Part shown: positions 8,484-17,056 of the stretch, piece after piece
Numbering within the stretch: position 1 is the first letter of the stretch
Layout of the letters: each line of letters begins with the position of its first letter
The notes under the pieces: generated by a model
Told to the model about the DNA's origin: nothing
Seen by the model: only the letters and a program-made list of their open reading frames with translations
Databases searched by the model: none
NCBI RefSeq assembly: GCF_013408425.1
Contig: NZ_JACBYV010000001.1
Span: 5,084,001-5,148,000, forward strand
Reading direction: 5' to 3'
Source of the DNA: Pseudomonas flavescens
Lineage (GTDB): Bacteria; Pseudomonadota; Gammaproteobacteria; Pseudomonadales; Pseudomonadaceae
Length of the DNA stretch: 64,000 bases
Translations under genes and position numbers: made by a program

Positions 8484-9887
8484 TCAGTTCGGTGACCCGA
8501 ACTGCGACGCGAGATCGCGTAGCGCGACCTCTGCGGCCAGCACCTTGCTCAGCGCTTCTTCCGCCTTGTCCCGGGTAATGCCCAGGTTGTCGAGCAGGCT
8601 CTGCGGGATTTCACGCTCCGGCCCGGTACCGATACCGTGGTTGCGCAACAGGCTGACCGCCAGATAGACCAGGTTCGGGTAGGTGGAGTGGTTGCCGCTG
8701 TAGCTCGAGTCGTGCTGAAAGCGCAGTGCCACCGCCAGCTCTTCGGGCATGTCCCAGTAACGCATCAGCCAGGAGCCGATCTGTTCGCGGCTGATGCCCA
8801 GCAGGTGCTGCTCGATATAGCTGTGTGGCAGGTGCTGGTTGACCTCCAGGTGGCGGCAGATCAGCGAGAAGTGCGGCGGGAACACGTGAGCCAGCACCAG
8901 ATTGCCGAAGTTGTGCAGCAGCCCCGCCAGATAGGTCAGACCCGCTTCCGGGCGTTGGGCACGCGGCATGGCGCGCGTCAGGCCTTCGATCACGGCGGCG
9001 GTGTAGATCGCCTGTTGCCAGTAGGGCGTGGTCTGCTGCGGTTGGTCCTTGGGCAGGCTGAGGGTCTTGCCCAGGGCCAGGCCCAGGGCCAGGTTGATCA
9101 CCAGGTCGAAGCCCAGTACGCGAACGATGGCGTCTTCCACCGAGCGGATCTTGCCGGGGGCGGCGTAGTAGGGCGATGCCGCCCAGCTCACCACCTGCGC
9201 CGCCAGGGCCGGGTCGGTCTCGACCACGCCGGTGATATCGTCGACAGTGGCGTTGGGGTCGACCCGCAGCTTGATGATCTTCTGCGCGGTTTCCGCCAGC
9301 GGTGGAATCTCGATGGTCTCTTCCAGACGTTGCTGGATGCGCCGCGCGGTGAAGGCCTGTACGGCGTGGCTGATCTCGTTGCGATCATCGTCGGGGCGGG
9401 TCAGATTGAGCCGCACCTTGCTCACCGGCTCGCCGAAGCGCGCGGCACTGGCCTTGCCCAGCAGGCCCTTGAAGGATTCGGTATGGAGTTCCAGCAGCAC
9501 GCCGGGCTCGCCCGACTGGATGTACAGGCTCGGCGCCTCGAGCAAGCGCTCGTCGTACAGGCAGGGCGAGCTGGTCAGTGCGGGGATGCCGGGCAGTATC
9601 ACCAGGTCATGCTTGCCGAGCATGCGATCCAGGCGCTCGGGTTTGACCGCCGTGAGCTTGCGACCGGTCAGTTCGGCCAGGCGATTGAGGTCCAGCAACT
9701 GGTTCTGAGGGAACAGCACCAGCAGGGCGCCCACCGCATCCTCGAGCAGCACGGTCTGTACGCGCTGTGCGGCTGGCAGCCCAGGCTGCTCATTGCGCAC
9801 CTGATAGCTCAGACCAAGCTTTTCCAGCAACTGGCGAATCACCAGAGGCGGTTGGGGGGAGAGGTCGGCGATGGCTACTTCAGTCAT
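8484..9887 (-). CDS. YbaK-like plus HDOD domain protein
   Basis: This is a two-domain protein of about 467 residues. The first 150 residues resemble the YbaK/ProX aminoacyl-tRNA deacylase fold (LGLSYQVRNEQPG near the start, TGRKLTAVKPERLDRMLGKHDLVILPG in the middle). Residues from about 190 on form an HDOD domain (IPPLAETAQKIIKLRVDPNATVDDITGVVETDPALAAQVV, then LLHNFGNLVLAHVFP). HDOD proteins act in signalling and often influence cyclic-di-GMP or motility outputs without the HD phosphohydrolase residues. I chose ATG 9887 because a GGA ribosome site sits 8 bases upstream; an upstream in-frame ATG at 9986 is possible. It lies 95 bases downstream of recG on the same strand. Confidence 0.85.
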   Translation of the reverse strand: MTEVAIADLSPQPPLVIRQLLEKLGLSYQVRNEQPGLPAAQRVQTVLLEDAVGALLVLFPQNQLLDLNRLAELTGRKLTAVKPERLDRMLGKHDLVILPGIPALTSSPCLYDERLLEAPSLYIQSGEPGVLLELHTESFKGLLGKASAARFGEPVSKVRLNLTRPDDDRNEISHAVQAFTARRIQQRLEETIEIPPLAETAQKIIKLRVDPNATVDDITGVVETDPALAAQVVSWAASPYYAAPGKIRSVEDAIVRVLGFDLVINLALGLALGKTLSLPKDQPQQTTPYWQQAIYTAAVIEGLTRAMPRAQRPEAGLTYLAGLLHNFGNLVLAHVFPPHFSLICRHLEVNQHLPHSYIEQHLLGISREQIGSWLMRYWDMPEELAVALRFQHDSSYSGNHSTYPNLVYLAVSLLRNHGIGTGPEREIPQSLLDNLGITRDKAEEALSKVLAAEVALRDLASQFGSPN

Positions 9888-9982
9888 GACGTGTTCCGTC
9901 GTAAAGGGGGATGCAGCTCCCCAAGTATAACCAGCAAGCTGACAATGCGACCTCGCGAGTCGACGATCGTCCTGTGTAATGT

Positions 9983-12058
9983 TCAAACTTGCCCATATTG
10001 TTGACCATGCCGCAGCCAGCGTTCCAGCAGCGGGCTGACATGCTGTGGCCAGTGCTCCAGCAGGGCCTGAGCCGCATCGCGAACCGCCGGCAGCAGGTCG
10101 GCATCACGCATCAGATCAGCTACCTTGAACTGCAGCAGGCCGGTTTGTCGAGTGCCGAGCATTTCTCCGGGGCCGCGCAGCTCGAGATCCTTCTCCGCAA
10201 TGATGAAGCCATCACAGGTTTCGCGCATGATGCCCAGCCGCTCGCGACCGATCTGTGACAGCGGCGGATGGTAGAGCAGCACGCAATGGCTGGCCGCGCT
10301 GCCCCGGCCGACCCTTCCCCTTAACTGATGCAGTTGTGCCAGGCCAAGGCGCTCGGGATTCTCGATGATCATCAGGCTGGCATTGGGCACGTCGACGCCC
10401 ACCTCGATCACCGTGGTGGCTACCAGCAACTGTAGTTGACCCTGTTTGAACTGATCCATCACCGCGGCTTTTTCGGCGGGCTTCATGCGCCCGTGGATCA
10501 AGCCGACCTGCTGACCGACCAGCGCTGCAGCCAGGTCTTCGTAGGTGGTTTCCGCCGCCTGGCAGGTCAACTCCTCGGACTCTTCGATCAGCGTGCAGAC
10601 CCAGTACGCCTGACGGCCTTCGTTGCAGGCCGAGCGCACCCGCTCGACCACCTCGAAGCGACGGCTGTCCGCCACCAGTACGGTGTTCACCGGTGTACGG
10701 CCCGGCGGCAGTTCGTCGAGAATCGAGGTGTCCAGGTCCGCATAGGCGCTCATCGCCAGCGTGCGTGGGATGGGCGTCGCGGTCATGATCAGCTGATGCG
10801 GGCTGAGCCGACCGCCAACGCCTTTCTGGCGCAGTGCCAGACGCTGCTGTACGCCGAAACGGTGCTGTTCGTCGATGATCGCCAGGGCCAGGTTGCGAAA
10901 GCGCACCTCTTCCTGGAACAGCGCGTGGGTGCCGACCACCATGGGGGCACCGGCTGCGATCTGTTCCAGGGCGGTGGCGCGCGCCTTGCCCTTGAGCTTG
11001 CCGGCCAGCCAGGCGGTTTCCAGGCCCAGCGGCTGCAGCCAACGGCTGAAATTGAGGTAATGCTGCTCGGCGAGGATTTCCGTGGGCGCCATCAGCGCGA
11101 CCTGATAGCCGGCTTCGATTGCCTGTAGTGCGGCGAAGGCCGCGACCACGGTCTTGCCGGCACCCACATCGCCCTGCACCAGGCGCAGCATCGGTTCGCC
11201 CTGGCTCAGGTCATAGGCGATTTCTGCGCCGACCCGCTGCTGCGCACCGGTGGGGGTGAAGCCGAGGTTGGCGAGGAATTTACTTGGCAGCTTCTGCGCG
11301 ACCGGCAATGCAGGCGCGCGCTGCGCACGAGCGCTTTCTCGCAGGCGCTGCATCGACAACTGGTGGGTCAACAGTTCTTCGAAGGCCAGCCGATGCTGGG
11401 CCCAGTGCCGGCCTTCGGCGAGCTCCTCGAGGTCTGCATCCGGTGGCGGGCGATGCAGGTAGCGGATCGCCTGGTCCAGCGGCGCCAGCTGATAGTCGTC
11501 GGCCAGCTCGCGGGGCAGCCAGTCCGGCAGGCTGTGCGGGCCAAGGCGAACCAGAGCCTGTTCGCTGAGCTGGCGCAGGCGCTGTTGGGTCAGCCCTTCG
11601 GTGGTCGGATAGATCGGCGTCAGGGTTTGTTCCACGGCCGGCGGTTCGTCCCCGGAGAGCGCGCGGTACTCGGGATGGTAAATCTCCAGCCCGGACGAAC
11701 CCGGGCGGATTTCACCGTAGCAGCGCACCTGGGTACCACGCTTGAGGCCTTCCTTCTGCGCATTGCTGAAATGGTAGAAGCGCAGACTGAGCGTGCCACT
11801 GCCGTCACTCAGGCGCACCAGCAGGCTGCGACGCCTGCCCATGACCACATCGGCCCCGGAAACGGTGCCCTCGACCACGGCATCCTGGCCAGGTCGCAGG
11901 GCACCGATAGGGACGATCCGGGTGCGATCCTGATAGCGCAGAGGCAGGTGGAAAAGGATGTCCTGCAGGGTTTCCAGGCCAACCTTGGCGAGTTTTTCCG
12001 CCAGGGCCGCACCAACGCCTTTGAGGTCGGTGACGGAAACCGTCGACAGCTCACTCAT
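9983..12058 (-). CDS. recG: ATP-dependent DNA helicase RecG
   Basis: RecG regresses stalled replication forks and branch-migrates Holliday junctions. The 691-residue protein has the N-terminal wedge/OB domain (about 1-200, including LPLRYQDRTRIVPI). The superfamily 2 helicase core follows: Walker A LVQGDVGAGKTVVA near 293-306, the DEQH box (IIDEQHRFG), motif III (MTATPIPRTLA) and motif VI (QLRGRVGRGSAASHCVLLY). It ends with the short C-terminal RecG hook. It starts 8 bases after oxyR ends, so the two genes are probably one transcript. Confidence 0.98.
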   Translation of the reverse strand: MSELSTVSVTDLKGVGAALAEKLAKVGLETLQDILFHLPLRYQDRTRIVPIGALRPGQDAVVEGTVSGADVVMGRRRSLLVRLSDGSGTLSLRFYHFSNAQKEGLKRGTQVRCYGEIRPGSSGLEIYHPEYRALSGDEPPAVEQTLTPIYPTTEGLTQQRLRQLSEQALVRLGPHSLPDWLPRELADDYQLAPLDQAIRYLHRPPPDADLEELAEGRHWAQHRLAFEELLTHQLSMQRLRESARAQRAPALPVAQKLPSKFLANLGFTPTGAQQRVGAEIAYDLSQGEPMLRLVQGDVGAGKTVVAAFAALQAIEAGYQVALMAPTEILAEQHYLNFSRWLQPLGLETAWLAGKLKGKARATALEQIAAGAPMVVGTHALFQEEVRFRNLALAIIDEQHRFGVQQRLALRQKGVGGRLSPHQLIMTATPIPRTLAMSAYADLDTSILDELPPGRTPVNTVLVADSRRFEVVERVRSACNEGRQAYWVCTLIEESEELTCQAAETTYEDLAAALVGQQVGLIHGRMKPAEKAAVMDQFKQGQLQLLVATTVIEVGVDVPNASLMIIENPERLGLAQLHQLRGRVGRGSAASHCVLLYHPPLSQIGRERLGIMRETCDGFIIAEKDLELRGPGEMLGTRQTGLLQFKVADLMRDADLLPAVRDAAQALLEHWPQHVSPLLERWLRHGQQYGQV

Positions 12059-12066
12059 CGTTGCCC

Positions 12067-12990
12067 TCAGACGTTAATCGGCAGGGGCTTGGCAACCGAG
12101 CACAGGCGGATGGAGTCGGCCAGCACTTCGATGGCCTTTGGCCGTGGGAAGCTGGCGCGCCAGGCGATGGCTACGGTGCGGAACGGCGCCGGCGGGCTGA
12201 GGGGGCGTACTTCGATCACGCCCGGGGCATAGTGGTGGCTGTCCACTGCCGAGAACGGCAGGATGGAAACGCCGAGGCCCGAGGCGACCATATGACGGAT
12301 GGTTTCCAGCGAGCTGGATTCCACCGTGGTGTGCCGGGCTTGTTCCTCGCCTTTGCGCAAGGTCGGGCAGGCCTCCAGCACCTGGTCGCGGAAACAATGG
12401 CCCTCGCCAAGCAGCAGCAGACTCTTGTCATTGAGCAGCTTGGTGTCGATGGTCTTCATTGCCGTCCACGGGTGATCGGCAGGCAGCAGGGCGTAGAAGG
12501 GCTCGTCGTACAGCGGCAGGGTCAGCACGTCGGCTTCCTGGAACGGCAGCGCGACGATGATCGCGTCCAGCTCGCCGGTGCGCAGTTTGTCGCGCAGCAC
12601 GTGGGTGAAGTTTTCTTCGATGTACAGCGGCATCTGGGTGGCCACGCGATGCAGCTGTGGGATCAGATGAGGGAACAGATAGGGGCCGACCGTATAGATG
12701 GCGCCGATCTTCAGCGGTGCCGCCAACTGGTTCTTGCCAGCCTGGGCCAACTCGCGGATGCCCTGAGCCTGCTCCAGTACCTTCTGAGCCTGGGTGACGA
12801 TGCCTTCGCCGACTGGCGTCAGGCGCACGGCGCTCTTGCTGCGTTCGAAGATCAGCACGCCCAGTTCGTCTTCGAGTTTCTTGACGCCGACCGACAGGGT
12901 GGGCTGGCTGACGTGACAGCGCTCCGCGGCTCGACCGAAATGTTGTTCCTGAGCGAGCGTCACGATGTAGCGCAGTTCAGTGAGGGTCAT
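12067..12990 (-). CDS. oxyR: Hydrogen peroxide-sensing regulator OxyR
   Basis: OxyR is a LysR-type regulator that turns on peroxide defences when a disulfide forms. The N-terminal winged helix (1-60, HFGRAAERCHVSQPTLSVGVKKLE) is clear. With the ATG at 12990 as start, the two redox cysteines fall at Cys199 and Cys208 (GHCFRDQVLEACP), exactly the positions known in OxyR, which supports that start over an ATG nine codons upstream. The protein is 307 residues. It is followed after 8 bases by recG, an arrangement known in Pseudomonas. tonB lies upstream on the same strand, 138 bases away. Confidence 0.98.
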   Translation of the reverse strand: MTLTELRYIVTLAQEQHFGRAAERCHVSQPTLSVGVKKLEDELGVLIFERSKSAVRLTPVGEGIVTQAQKVLEQAQGIRELAQAGKNQLAAPLKIGAIYTVGPYLFPHLIPQLHRVATQMPLYIEENFTHVLRDKLRTGELDAIIVALPFQEADVLTLPLYDEPFYALLPADHPWTAMKTIDTKLLNDKSLLLLGEGHCFRDQVLEACPTLRKGEEQARHTTVESSSLETIRHMVASGLGVSILPFSAVDSHHYAPGVIEVRPLSPPAPFRTVAIAWRASFPRPKAIEVLADSIRLCSVAKPLPINV

Positions 12991-13128
12991 AGTCTTAGTC
13001 CATTGAGATGCAGCCAAGCATAGCCGCTGTCTTCCATGTAACCAACCACTGAGGTGTGTCTGCGGGGCGGATATTGCAGCTGGGGAGGGTATCCGCCCCG
13101 GCTTTTCGGCCAGGGGCGGATAACGGCA

Positions 13129-13875
13129 TCAGCGGCCGCGGCCGCGCTCCAGGGAGTAGATGAATGGTGCGACGATTTCCACGCTGCCATCCTTGAGCAG
13201 TTCGGCTGGCGGTTTCGGCAGCGGTTGTGCACGGCGGATCATCTGCAGCGTGGCCCGGTCCAGGGCCGCACTGCTGGATTTGCCGACCAGCGTGTACGAC
13301 AGCACCATGCCATTGGCATCGACCACGAAACGCAAGCGGTTGACGCCCTCGAGACCGCGACGGCGCGCGTCTTCCGGGTAGCGCTTGTGCTTGGCCAGGT
13401 GGCCCAGCAGCTCACTCTGCCAGCTGACTTCAGCCTTGCTCGGCGAACTGATCGGCGCCTGCTGGGGGGCGGCCGGCTTGGCTTGCGCCGGTGCAGGAGG
13501 CGCAGGTGGGGCGTCTTCTGGCGGTTCGTCCTGAGGCTCCGGCGGCTTCGGCTCGGGTGGCTTGGGCTTCGGCGGCTTGGGTTTGGGCTTCGGCTTGGGC
13601 TTGGGTGGCGTCACCGCCAGCGTCGGCTTCGGCGCTTCGACCAGTTTCGGCTGAGGCTCGGGCTCCTCCGGAACGACTTCCGGTGGCGGTGGCGGTGCAG
13701 GCTTGGGCGCGGCCGGGGGCAGTGGCTCCAGTTCGACGATCATGGCTGCGGGGGGCAGTTCGATGGGCGTCGCCTGGGGTTGCCAGTACATGGCCCAGAG
13801 GAACAGGCCGATGTGCAGCCCAACCACGATGACCAGGCTAGCGAACCAGGAGAACGTGCGGCTGGATTTCTTCAT
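13129..13875 (-). CDS. tonB: Energy transducer TonB (exbB-exbD linked)
   Basis: TonB couples the inner-membrane proton gradient to TonB-dependent receptors in the outer membrane, for siderophores among others. The 248-residue protein has one membrane anchor (residues 8-29), then a long Pro-rich periplasmic stretch with Pro-Lys and Pro-Glu repeats (about 50-150). The C-terminal TonB domain (about 165-245, KRYPEDARRRGLEGVNRLRFVVDANG) contacts the receptor's TonB box. Its start overlaps the exbD stop by 4 bases (ATGA), so the three genes form an exbB-exbD-tonB operon. Regulation by iron is likely from the family's known behaviour. Confidence 0.96.
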   Translation of the reverse strand: MKKSSRTFSWFASLVIVVGLHIGLFLWAMYWQPQATPIELPPAAMIVELEPLPPAAPKPAPPPPPEVVPEEPEPQPKLVEAPKPTLAVTPPKPKPKPKPKPPKPKPPEPKPPEPQDEPPEDAPPAPPAPAQAKPAAPQQAPISSPSKAEVSWQSELLGHLAKHKRYPEDARRRGLEGVNRLRFVVDANGMVLSYTLVGKSSSAALDRATLQMIRRAQPLPKPPAELLKDGSVEIVAPFIYSLERGRGR

Positions 13876-14300
13876 TGCGAGCCGACCGTCTCCAGGCCTA
13901 CCAGGCCGATCTTCAGATAACCGGTGCCACGCAGGGTGTCCATGACTTCCATCAGGTCGCCGTATTCGACGCCCTTGTCACCGCGTACGAAGATGGTCTT
14001 GTCCTTGTCATTCTGCGTCAGCTTGTCCAGCGCCGCGCCGAGCATGGCCGGCTGTACCTCGTCGTTGTCGAGGAACAGCTTCTTGTCGTCCTTGATGCTC
14101 AGGTAGATCGGCTTGTCCGGGCGCGGTGCCGGCTTGGCGCTGGATGCAGGCAGATCGATCTTCACGTCGACGGTAGCCAGTGGCGCGGCGACCATGAAGA
14201 TGATCAGCAGCACCAGCATCACGTCGATGAAGGGCGTGACGTTGATCTCGTGGTTTTCCTGAAGATCGTCGCCGCCGTTTTCGTTGAGATGAAGACCCAT
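13872..14300 (-). CDS. exbD: TonB-system proton channel subunit ExbD
   Basis: ExbD is a 142-residue inner membrane protein that works with ExbB as a proton-driven motor for TonB. It has a short cytoplasmic N terminus, one membrane helix (about residues 20-42, TPFIDVMLVLLIIFMVAAP) with the essential proton-binding Asp in FIDVML, and a periplasmic domain ending near GLVGLETVG. The start at 14300 is favoured because exbB ends only 4 bases upstream and the protein then has normal length; a longer reading from 14426 would run into exbB. Confidence 0.97.
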   Translation of the reverse strand: MGLHLNENGGDDLQENHEINVTPFIDVMLVLLIIFMVAAPLATVDVKIDLPASSAKPAPRPDKPIYLSIKDDKKLFLDNDEVQPAMLGAALDKLTQNDKDKTIFVRGDKGVEYGDLMEVMDTLRGTGYLKIGLVGLETVGSQ

Positions 14301-14304
14301 GGCC

Positions 14305-15444
14305 TTAACCCGCCTTGACCATGTGAGGCTGTTGGGCGCGATCGCTGTTCGGCAGCATGTCCAGGTCACGGCTGACCAGCAGCAGCACCTGAGCGGATGC
14401 ATCGGCGACCTGCGCCTTGTAGGCACTGATCGAGCGCGAGAAGGCGTTGTAGATGATCACCGCAGGAATCGCGGCAACCAGGCCCAGTGCGGTGGCCAGC
14501 AGTGCTTCGGCGATGCCTGGAGCGACGACGGCCAGGTTGGTGGTCTGGGTTTTGGCGATGCCGATGAAGCTGTTCATGATGCCCCAGACGGTACCGAACA
14601 GGCCGACGAAGGGGGCGGTGGAACCGATGGTGGCGAGTACCCCGGTGCCTTTGCTCATGTCGCGACCGCAGGCGCCGACCAGGCGCTCGAGGCGGAAACT
14701 GACGCGTTCCTTGATGCCTTCCTTCTCGCGGCTGGTAGCCGAGAGTTTCAGCTCTTCGCGGGCGTCTTCGATGAGGATTTCGCTGAAACTGTGCTTGGCG
14801 CGAGCCTGGTCGCTGGCCTGAGCCAGGTTGCGGGCGCCTTTCAGTTCGATGATTTCACGACGCAGACGGCGACGTGCGGTCACCAGTTCGATGGTCTTGG
14901 CGATCCAGATGGTCCAGGTCAGGATGGATGCCAGCACCAGGCCGATCATCACGCTTTTGACCACGACGTCGGCGCCCTGATACATGCCCCATGGGGACAG
15001 ATCGTGGAAGACCGCTTCTGCTTCGGCGGCGGAGCCATTTTCGATGTCCAGATTATCGGCCGCTGCAGCCAGATCCAGCATGTTCTGCAGGATTTCTGGT
15101 GGCACGCCATTCTCGATCATGAACTGTTCGCGCACTTCCCTGATCTGTTGTGGAGTGGCATCGGGGCCGAGGGCGTCGATCCGCTTCTCCAGCTCTTCGG
15201 AGGCCAGGCGGGGATCCAGAGCAGGTGCTGCTGGTGCCGCGTCCGTTTGTGCTGGTATCTGAGCATTCGCGTCAGGTGCCTGCTGCGCACCGGCAGCGGG
15301 CTCGGCAGGCGCAGTCACCGACTGATCGGCGAAGCTTGCGGTCGGAGCCAGCGTCAGGCTGAGCAGCAGGGCGAGGAGCGCGCCGAGGCGTTGCGGCCGA
15401 GCGGCGACAGTGGTTGGCTTAGCGCTATGGGCGGTAGAGTTCAT
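14305..15444 (-). CDS. exbB: TonB-system proton channel subunit ExbB
   Basis: ExbB is the pentameric channel scaffold of the TonB motor. The 379-residue form carries a long N-terminal extension with a signal-like hydrophobic stretch (about 23-40, LLALLLSLTLAPTASFA) and an Ala/Pro-rich periplasmic region. Three membrane helices follow: VVKSVMIGLVLASILTWTIW, GVLATIGSTAPFVGLFGTVWGIM and NLAVVAPGIAEALLATALGLVAAIPAV. This long version is common in Pseudomonas. I chose ATG 15444 because the extension upstream of it has no membrane or secretion character. It is the first gene of exbB-exbD-tonB and is divergent from an SDR gene 165 bases away. Confidence 0.95.
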   Translation of the reverse strand: MNSTAHSAKPTTVAARPQRLGALLALLLSLTLAPTASFADQSVTAPAEPAAGAQQAPDANAQIPAQTDAAPAAPALDPRLASEELEKRIDALGPDATPQQIREVREQFMIENGVPPEILQNMLDLAAAADNLDIENGSAAEAEAVFHDLSPWGMYQGADVVVKSVMIGLVLASILTWTIWIAKTIELVTARRRLRREIIELKGARNLAQASDQARAKHSFSEILIEDAREELKLSATSREKEGIKERVSFRLERLVGACGRDMSKGTGVLATIGSTAPFVGLFGTVWGIMNSFIGIAKTQTTNLAVVAPGIAEALLATALGLVAAIPAVIIYNAFSRSISAYKAQVADASAQVLLLVSRDLDMLPNSDRAQQPHMVKAG

Positions 15445-15510
15445 GCTTGCCGGACCTAAGTGTGATGACGGTGACCTGCGCGGGCGAAACCCTGCGCGGC
15501 AAAAAAGGCT

Positions 15511-15545
15511 GAACATTATTGCAAGTAATTCTTGTTTATGAAAGC
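15511..15545 (-). promoter_or_regulatory. Probable exbB promoter with a possible Fur-type site
   Basis: This AT-rich stretch upstream of exbB stands out from its GC-rich surroundings. Reading toward exbB, TTTCAT and AATAAT are spaced 17 bases apart and could be -35 and -10 elements. Within it, TTGCAAGTAATTCTTG is an imperfect inverted repeat that loosely resembles Fur boxes with their (G)ATAAT hexamers. Iron control of exbBD-tonB is known in pseudomonads. The exact site is my inference. Confidence 0.4.
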
Positions 15546-15548
15546 GTT

Positions 15549-15567
15549 AATGTAACTATATTACATT
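15549..15567. promoter_or_regulatory. 19-bp perfect palindrome between exbB and the SDR gene
   Basis: AATGTAA-CTATA-TTACATT has perfect 7-bp arms and a 5-bp spacer. It sits 105 bases upstream of exbB, just upstream of the probable -35 element, and 43 bases upstream of the divergent SDR gene. Its look (AATGT...ACATT around an AT-rich core) recalls Zur operators, but the inner bases differ from that consensus, so the protein that binds is unknown. It could control either gene or both. Confidence 0.5.
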
Positions 15568-15609
15568 CAGGTCGTCGTGATAGAGCGTTCGCCGGGCTGA
15601 GAGAGGGCA

Positions 15610-16470
15610 ATGATGAGCAGAGTTGCAAGCGTGATGATCGCCGGGTGCGGGGATGTGGGGGGGCGTCTTGCAGTGCGTCTGCATGGCGCTGGCTGGCAGG
15701 TTTTCGGCATGCGCCGAACGGTGTCCGAGTTGCCCGAAGGCATTCTGCCGGTCGCAGGTGATCTGCACGGGCCTGGTTGCCCCGAGCAATGGCCGCAGGG
15801 TGAACTGGATTATCTGGTATACAGCGCGGCGGCCACCGAGCACGACGAGCCCGGCTACCGTCGGGCCTACGTCGATGGCCTGCGTCACGTACTGAGTTGG
15901 CTGCAGTCGCGAGGACAGCGTCCGAAGCGCCTGTTGTTCGTATCCAGCAGCGGCGTGTACGCCCAGGCGGATGGCGAATGGATAGACGAGACCTCGCCCG
16001 CCCAGGCGCAGAGCTACTCGGGCCGGGTGATCCGCGAGGCGGAGCAGGTGGCGTGGGGGGCTGAGGTGCCAGCCACCGTGGTGCGTCTGACCGGCATATA
16101 CGGTCCGGGCCGTGAGTGGCTGCTCAAGCAGGTGCGCATGGGGTATCGGGTGTCGGTGGAGCCGCCGCTCTATGGCAACCGCATCCATGCCGATGACGCA
16201 GCCGGGTTGCTGGCCTTTCTGCTTCAGGCGGACTGGGCAGGCAAGCCACTGGATGACTGTTATATCGGTGTGGATGACGAGCCTGCGCCGTTGCACGAGG
16301 TGGTGGGCTGGCTACGGCAGCAACTCGGTGTCGAGCATTGGGCGCAAGAGTCGACCGTGCGCCGCTCCGGCAGCAAACGCTGCAGCAATGCCCGGGCTCG
16401 GGCGCTGGGCTGGTCGCCACAATATCCCAGCTATCGAGAGGGGTATGGCGCGGTGTTGCGTGAACGATAA
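15610..16470 (+). CDS. NAD(P)-dependent epimerase/dehydratase-like SDR protein
   Basis: This 286-residue cytoplasmic protein belongs to the extended short-chain dehydrogenase family. The cofactor-binding motif is near the N terminus (VMIAGCGDVGGRLAVRL, GxxGxxG type), SSSGVYA around residue 114 carries the family's Ser region, and LTGIYGPGREWLL is typical of the YeeZ/ActC-like subgroup. The usual YxxxK is modified (SYSGRVIREAE), so the catalytic residues are not standard. Two ATGs lie in tandem at 15610 and 15613 after a GAGAGAGGG ribosome site. The substrate is unknown. It is convergent with ridA, with a strong hairpin between. Confidence 0.85.
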   Translation: MMSRVASVMIAGCGDVGGRLAVRLHGAGWQVFGMRRTVSELPEGILPVAGDLHGPGCPEQWPQGELDYLVYSAAATEHDEPGYRRAYVDGLRHVLSWLQSRGQRPKRLLFVSSSGVYAQADGEWIDETSPAQAQSYSGRVIREAEQVAWGAEVPATVVRLTGIYGPGREWLLKQVRMGYRVSVEPPLYGNRIHADDAAGLLAFLLQADWAGKPLDDCYIGVDDEPAPLHEVVGWLRQQLGVEHWAQESTVRRSGSKRCSNARARALGWSPQYPSYREGYGAVLRER

Positions 16471-16478
16471 GGCGTGTC

Positions 16479-16500
16479 GCCCGGAGCCTGGGCTCCGGGC
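16479..16500. terminator. Bidirectional terminator between the SDR gene and ridA
   Basis: GCCCGGAGCC-TG-GGCTCCGGGC is a perfect 10-bp stem in the 41-base gap between two convergent genes. There is no strong T-run on either side, so it may need help from Rho. The position makes a shared terminator the natural reading. Confidence 0.65.
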
Positions 16501-16511
16501 GTTGGCGCTGG

Positions 16512-16892
16512 TCAGTCGATGACCAGAATGCCGTCCATCTCGACCTGCGCGCCCTTCGGCAGGGCGGCCACGCCAATGGCGGCGCGGGCCGGGTAGGGCT
16601 GCTGGAAGTAGCGGCCCATCACTTCGTTGACGGTGGCGAAGTGGGAAAGGTCGGTGAGGAATATGTTCAGCTTGACCACATCCTTGAACGAGCCACCGGC
16701 GGCTTCGATGACCGACTTGAGGTTCTCGAATACCTGCACGGTCTGTGCCTCGAAGCCTTCCACCAGTTCCATCGTCTTCGGGTCCAGAGGAATTTGCCCG
16801 GACAGGTAAACGGTATTGCCGGCCTTGATAGCCTGGGAGTAGGTGCCGATGGCGGCCGGAGCCTTGTCGCTGCTGATGACGCTCTTGCTCAT
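16512..16892 (-). CDS. ridA: 2-iminobutanoate/2-iminopropanoate deaminase RidA
   Basis: RidA hydrolyses reactive enamine/imine intermediates released by PLP enzymes such as threonine dehydratase. The 126-residue protein covers the whole YjgF/YER057c/UK114 fold. The signature [19 protein letters not shown] near the C terminus contains the substrate-binding Arg and the conserved Glu. [23 protein letters not shown] is the N-terminal block. It lies downstream of spoT on the same strand with a 164-base gap that includes a short dispersed repeat. The rpoZ-spoT-ridA order is common in pseudomonads. Confidence 0.96.
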   Translation of the reverse strand: MSKSVISSDKAPAAIGTYSQAIKAGNTVYLSGQIPLDPKTMELVEGFEAQTVQVFENLKSVIEAAGGSFKDVVKLNIFLTDLSHFATVNEVMGRYFQQPYPARAAIGVAALPKGAQVEMDGILVID

Positions 16893-16911
16893 GGAAAACT
16901 CCTGGGTAAGG

Positions 16912-16940
16912 GCAGCTTCAAGCGACAGGGCTCAAGCTGC
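16912..16940. repeat. Short dispersed hairpin repeat (AAGCTGC family), copy 1
   Basis: In the spoT-ridA gap the sequence GCAGCTTCAAGC...GCTCAAGCTGC can fold with 7 + 3 paired bases. It shares the words CAAGCTGC and GGCTCAAG with the copy at 41695-41726 and is related in sequence to 25259-25288. This suggests a family of short intergenic repeats (REP-like) spread around the genome. Confidence 0.5.
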
Positions 16941-17056
16941 AGGAAGAACCCAGGCAGGCTACAGGCTGGCGTTGCCCACCTCAAGCCGAGTCAAGGTGAT
17001 GAGGCTTTCGTTGGATGTTGCCGGGGATCGCTGCGTGCCGGCGGCTGGGGAGAGGG

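Noticed and set aside
13500..13720. Pro/Lys/Gly-rich repeat tract in tonB looking like a simple-sequence array
   Set aside because: It is the normal Pro-rich periplasmic spacer of TonB, not a mobile or regulatory repeat.
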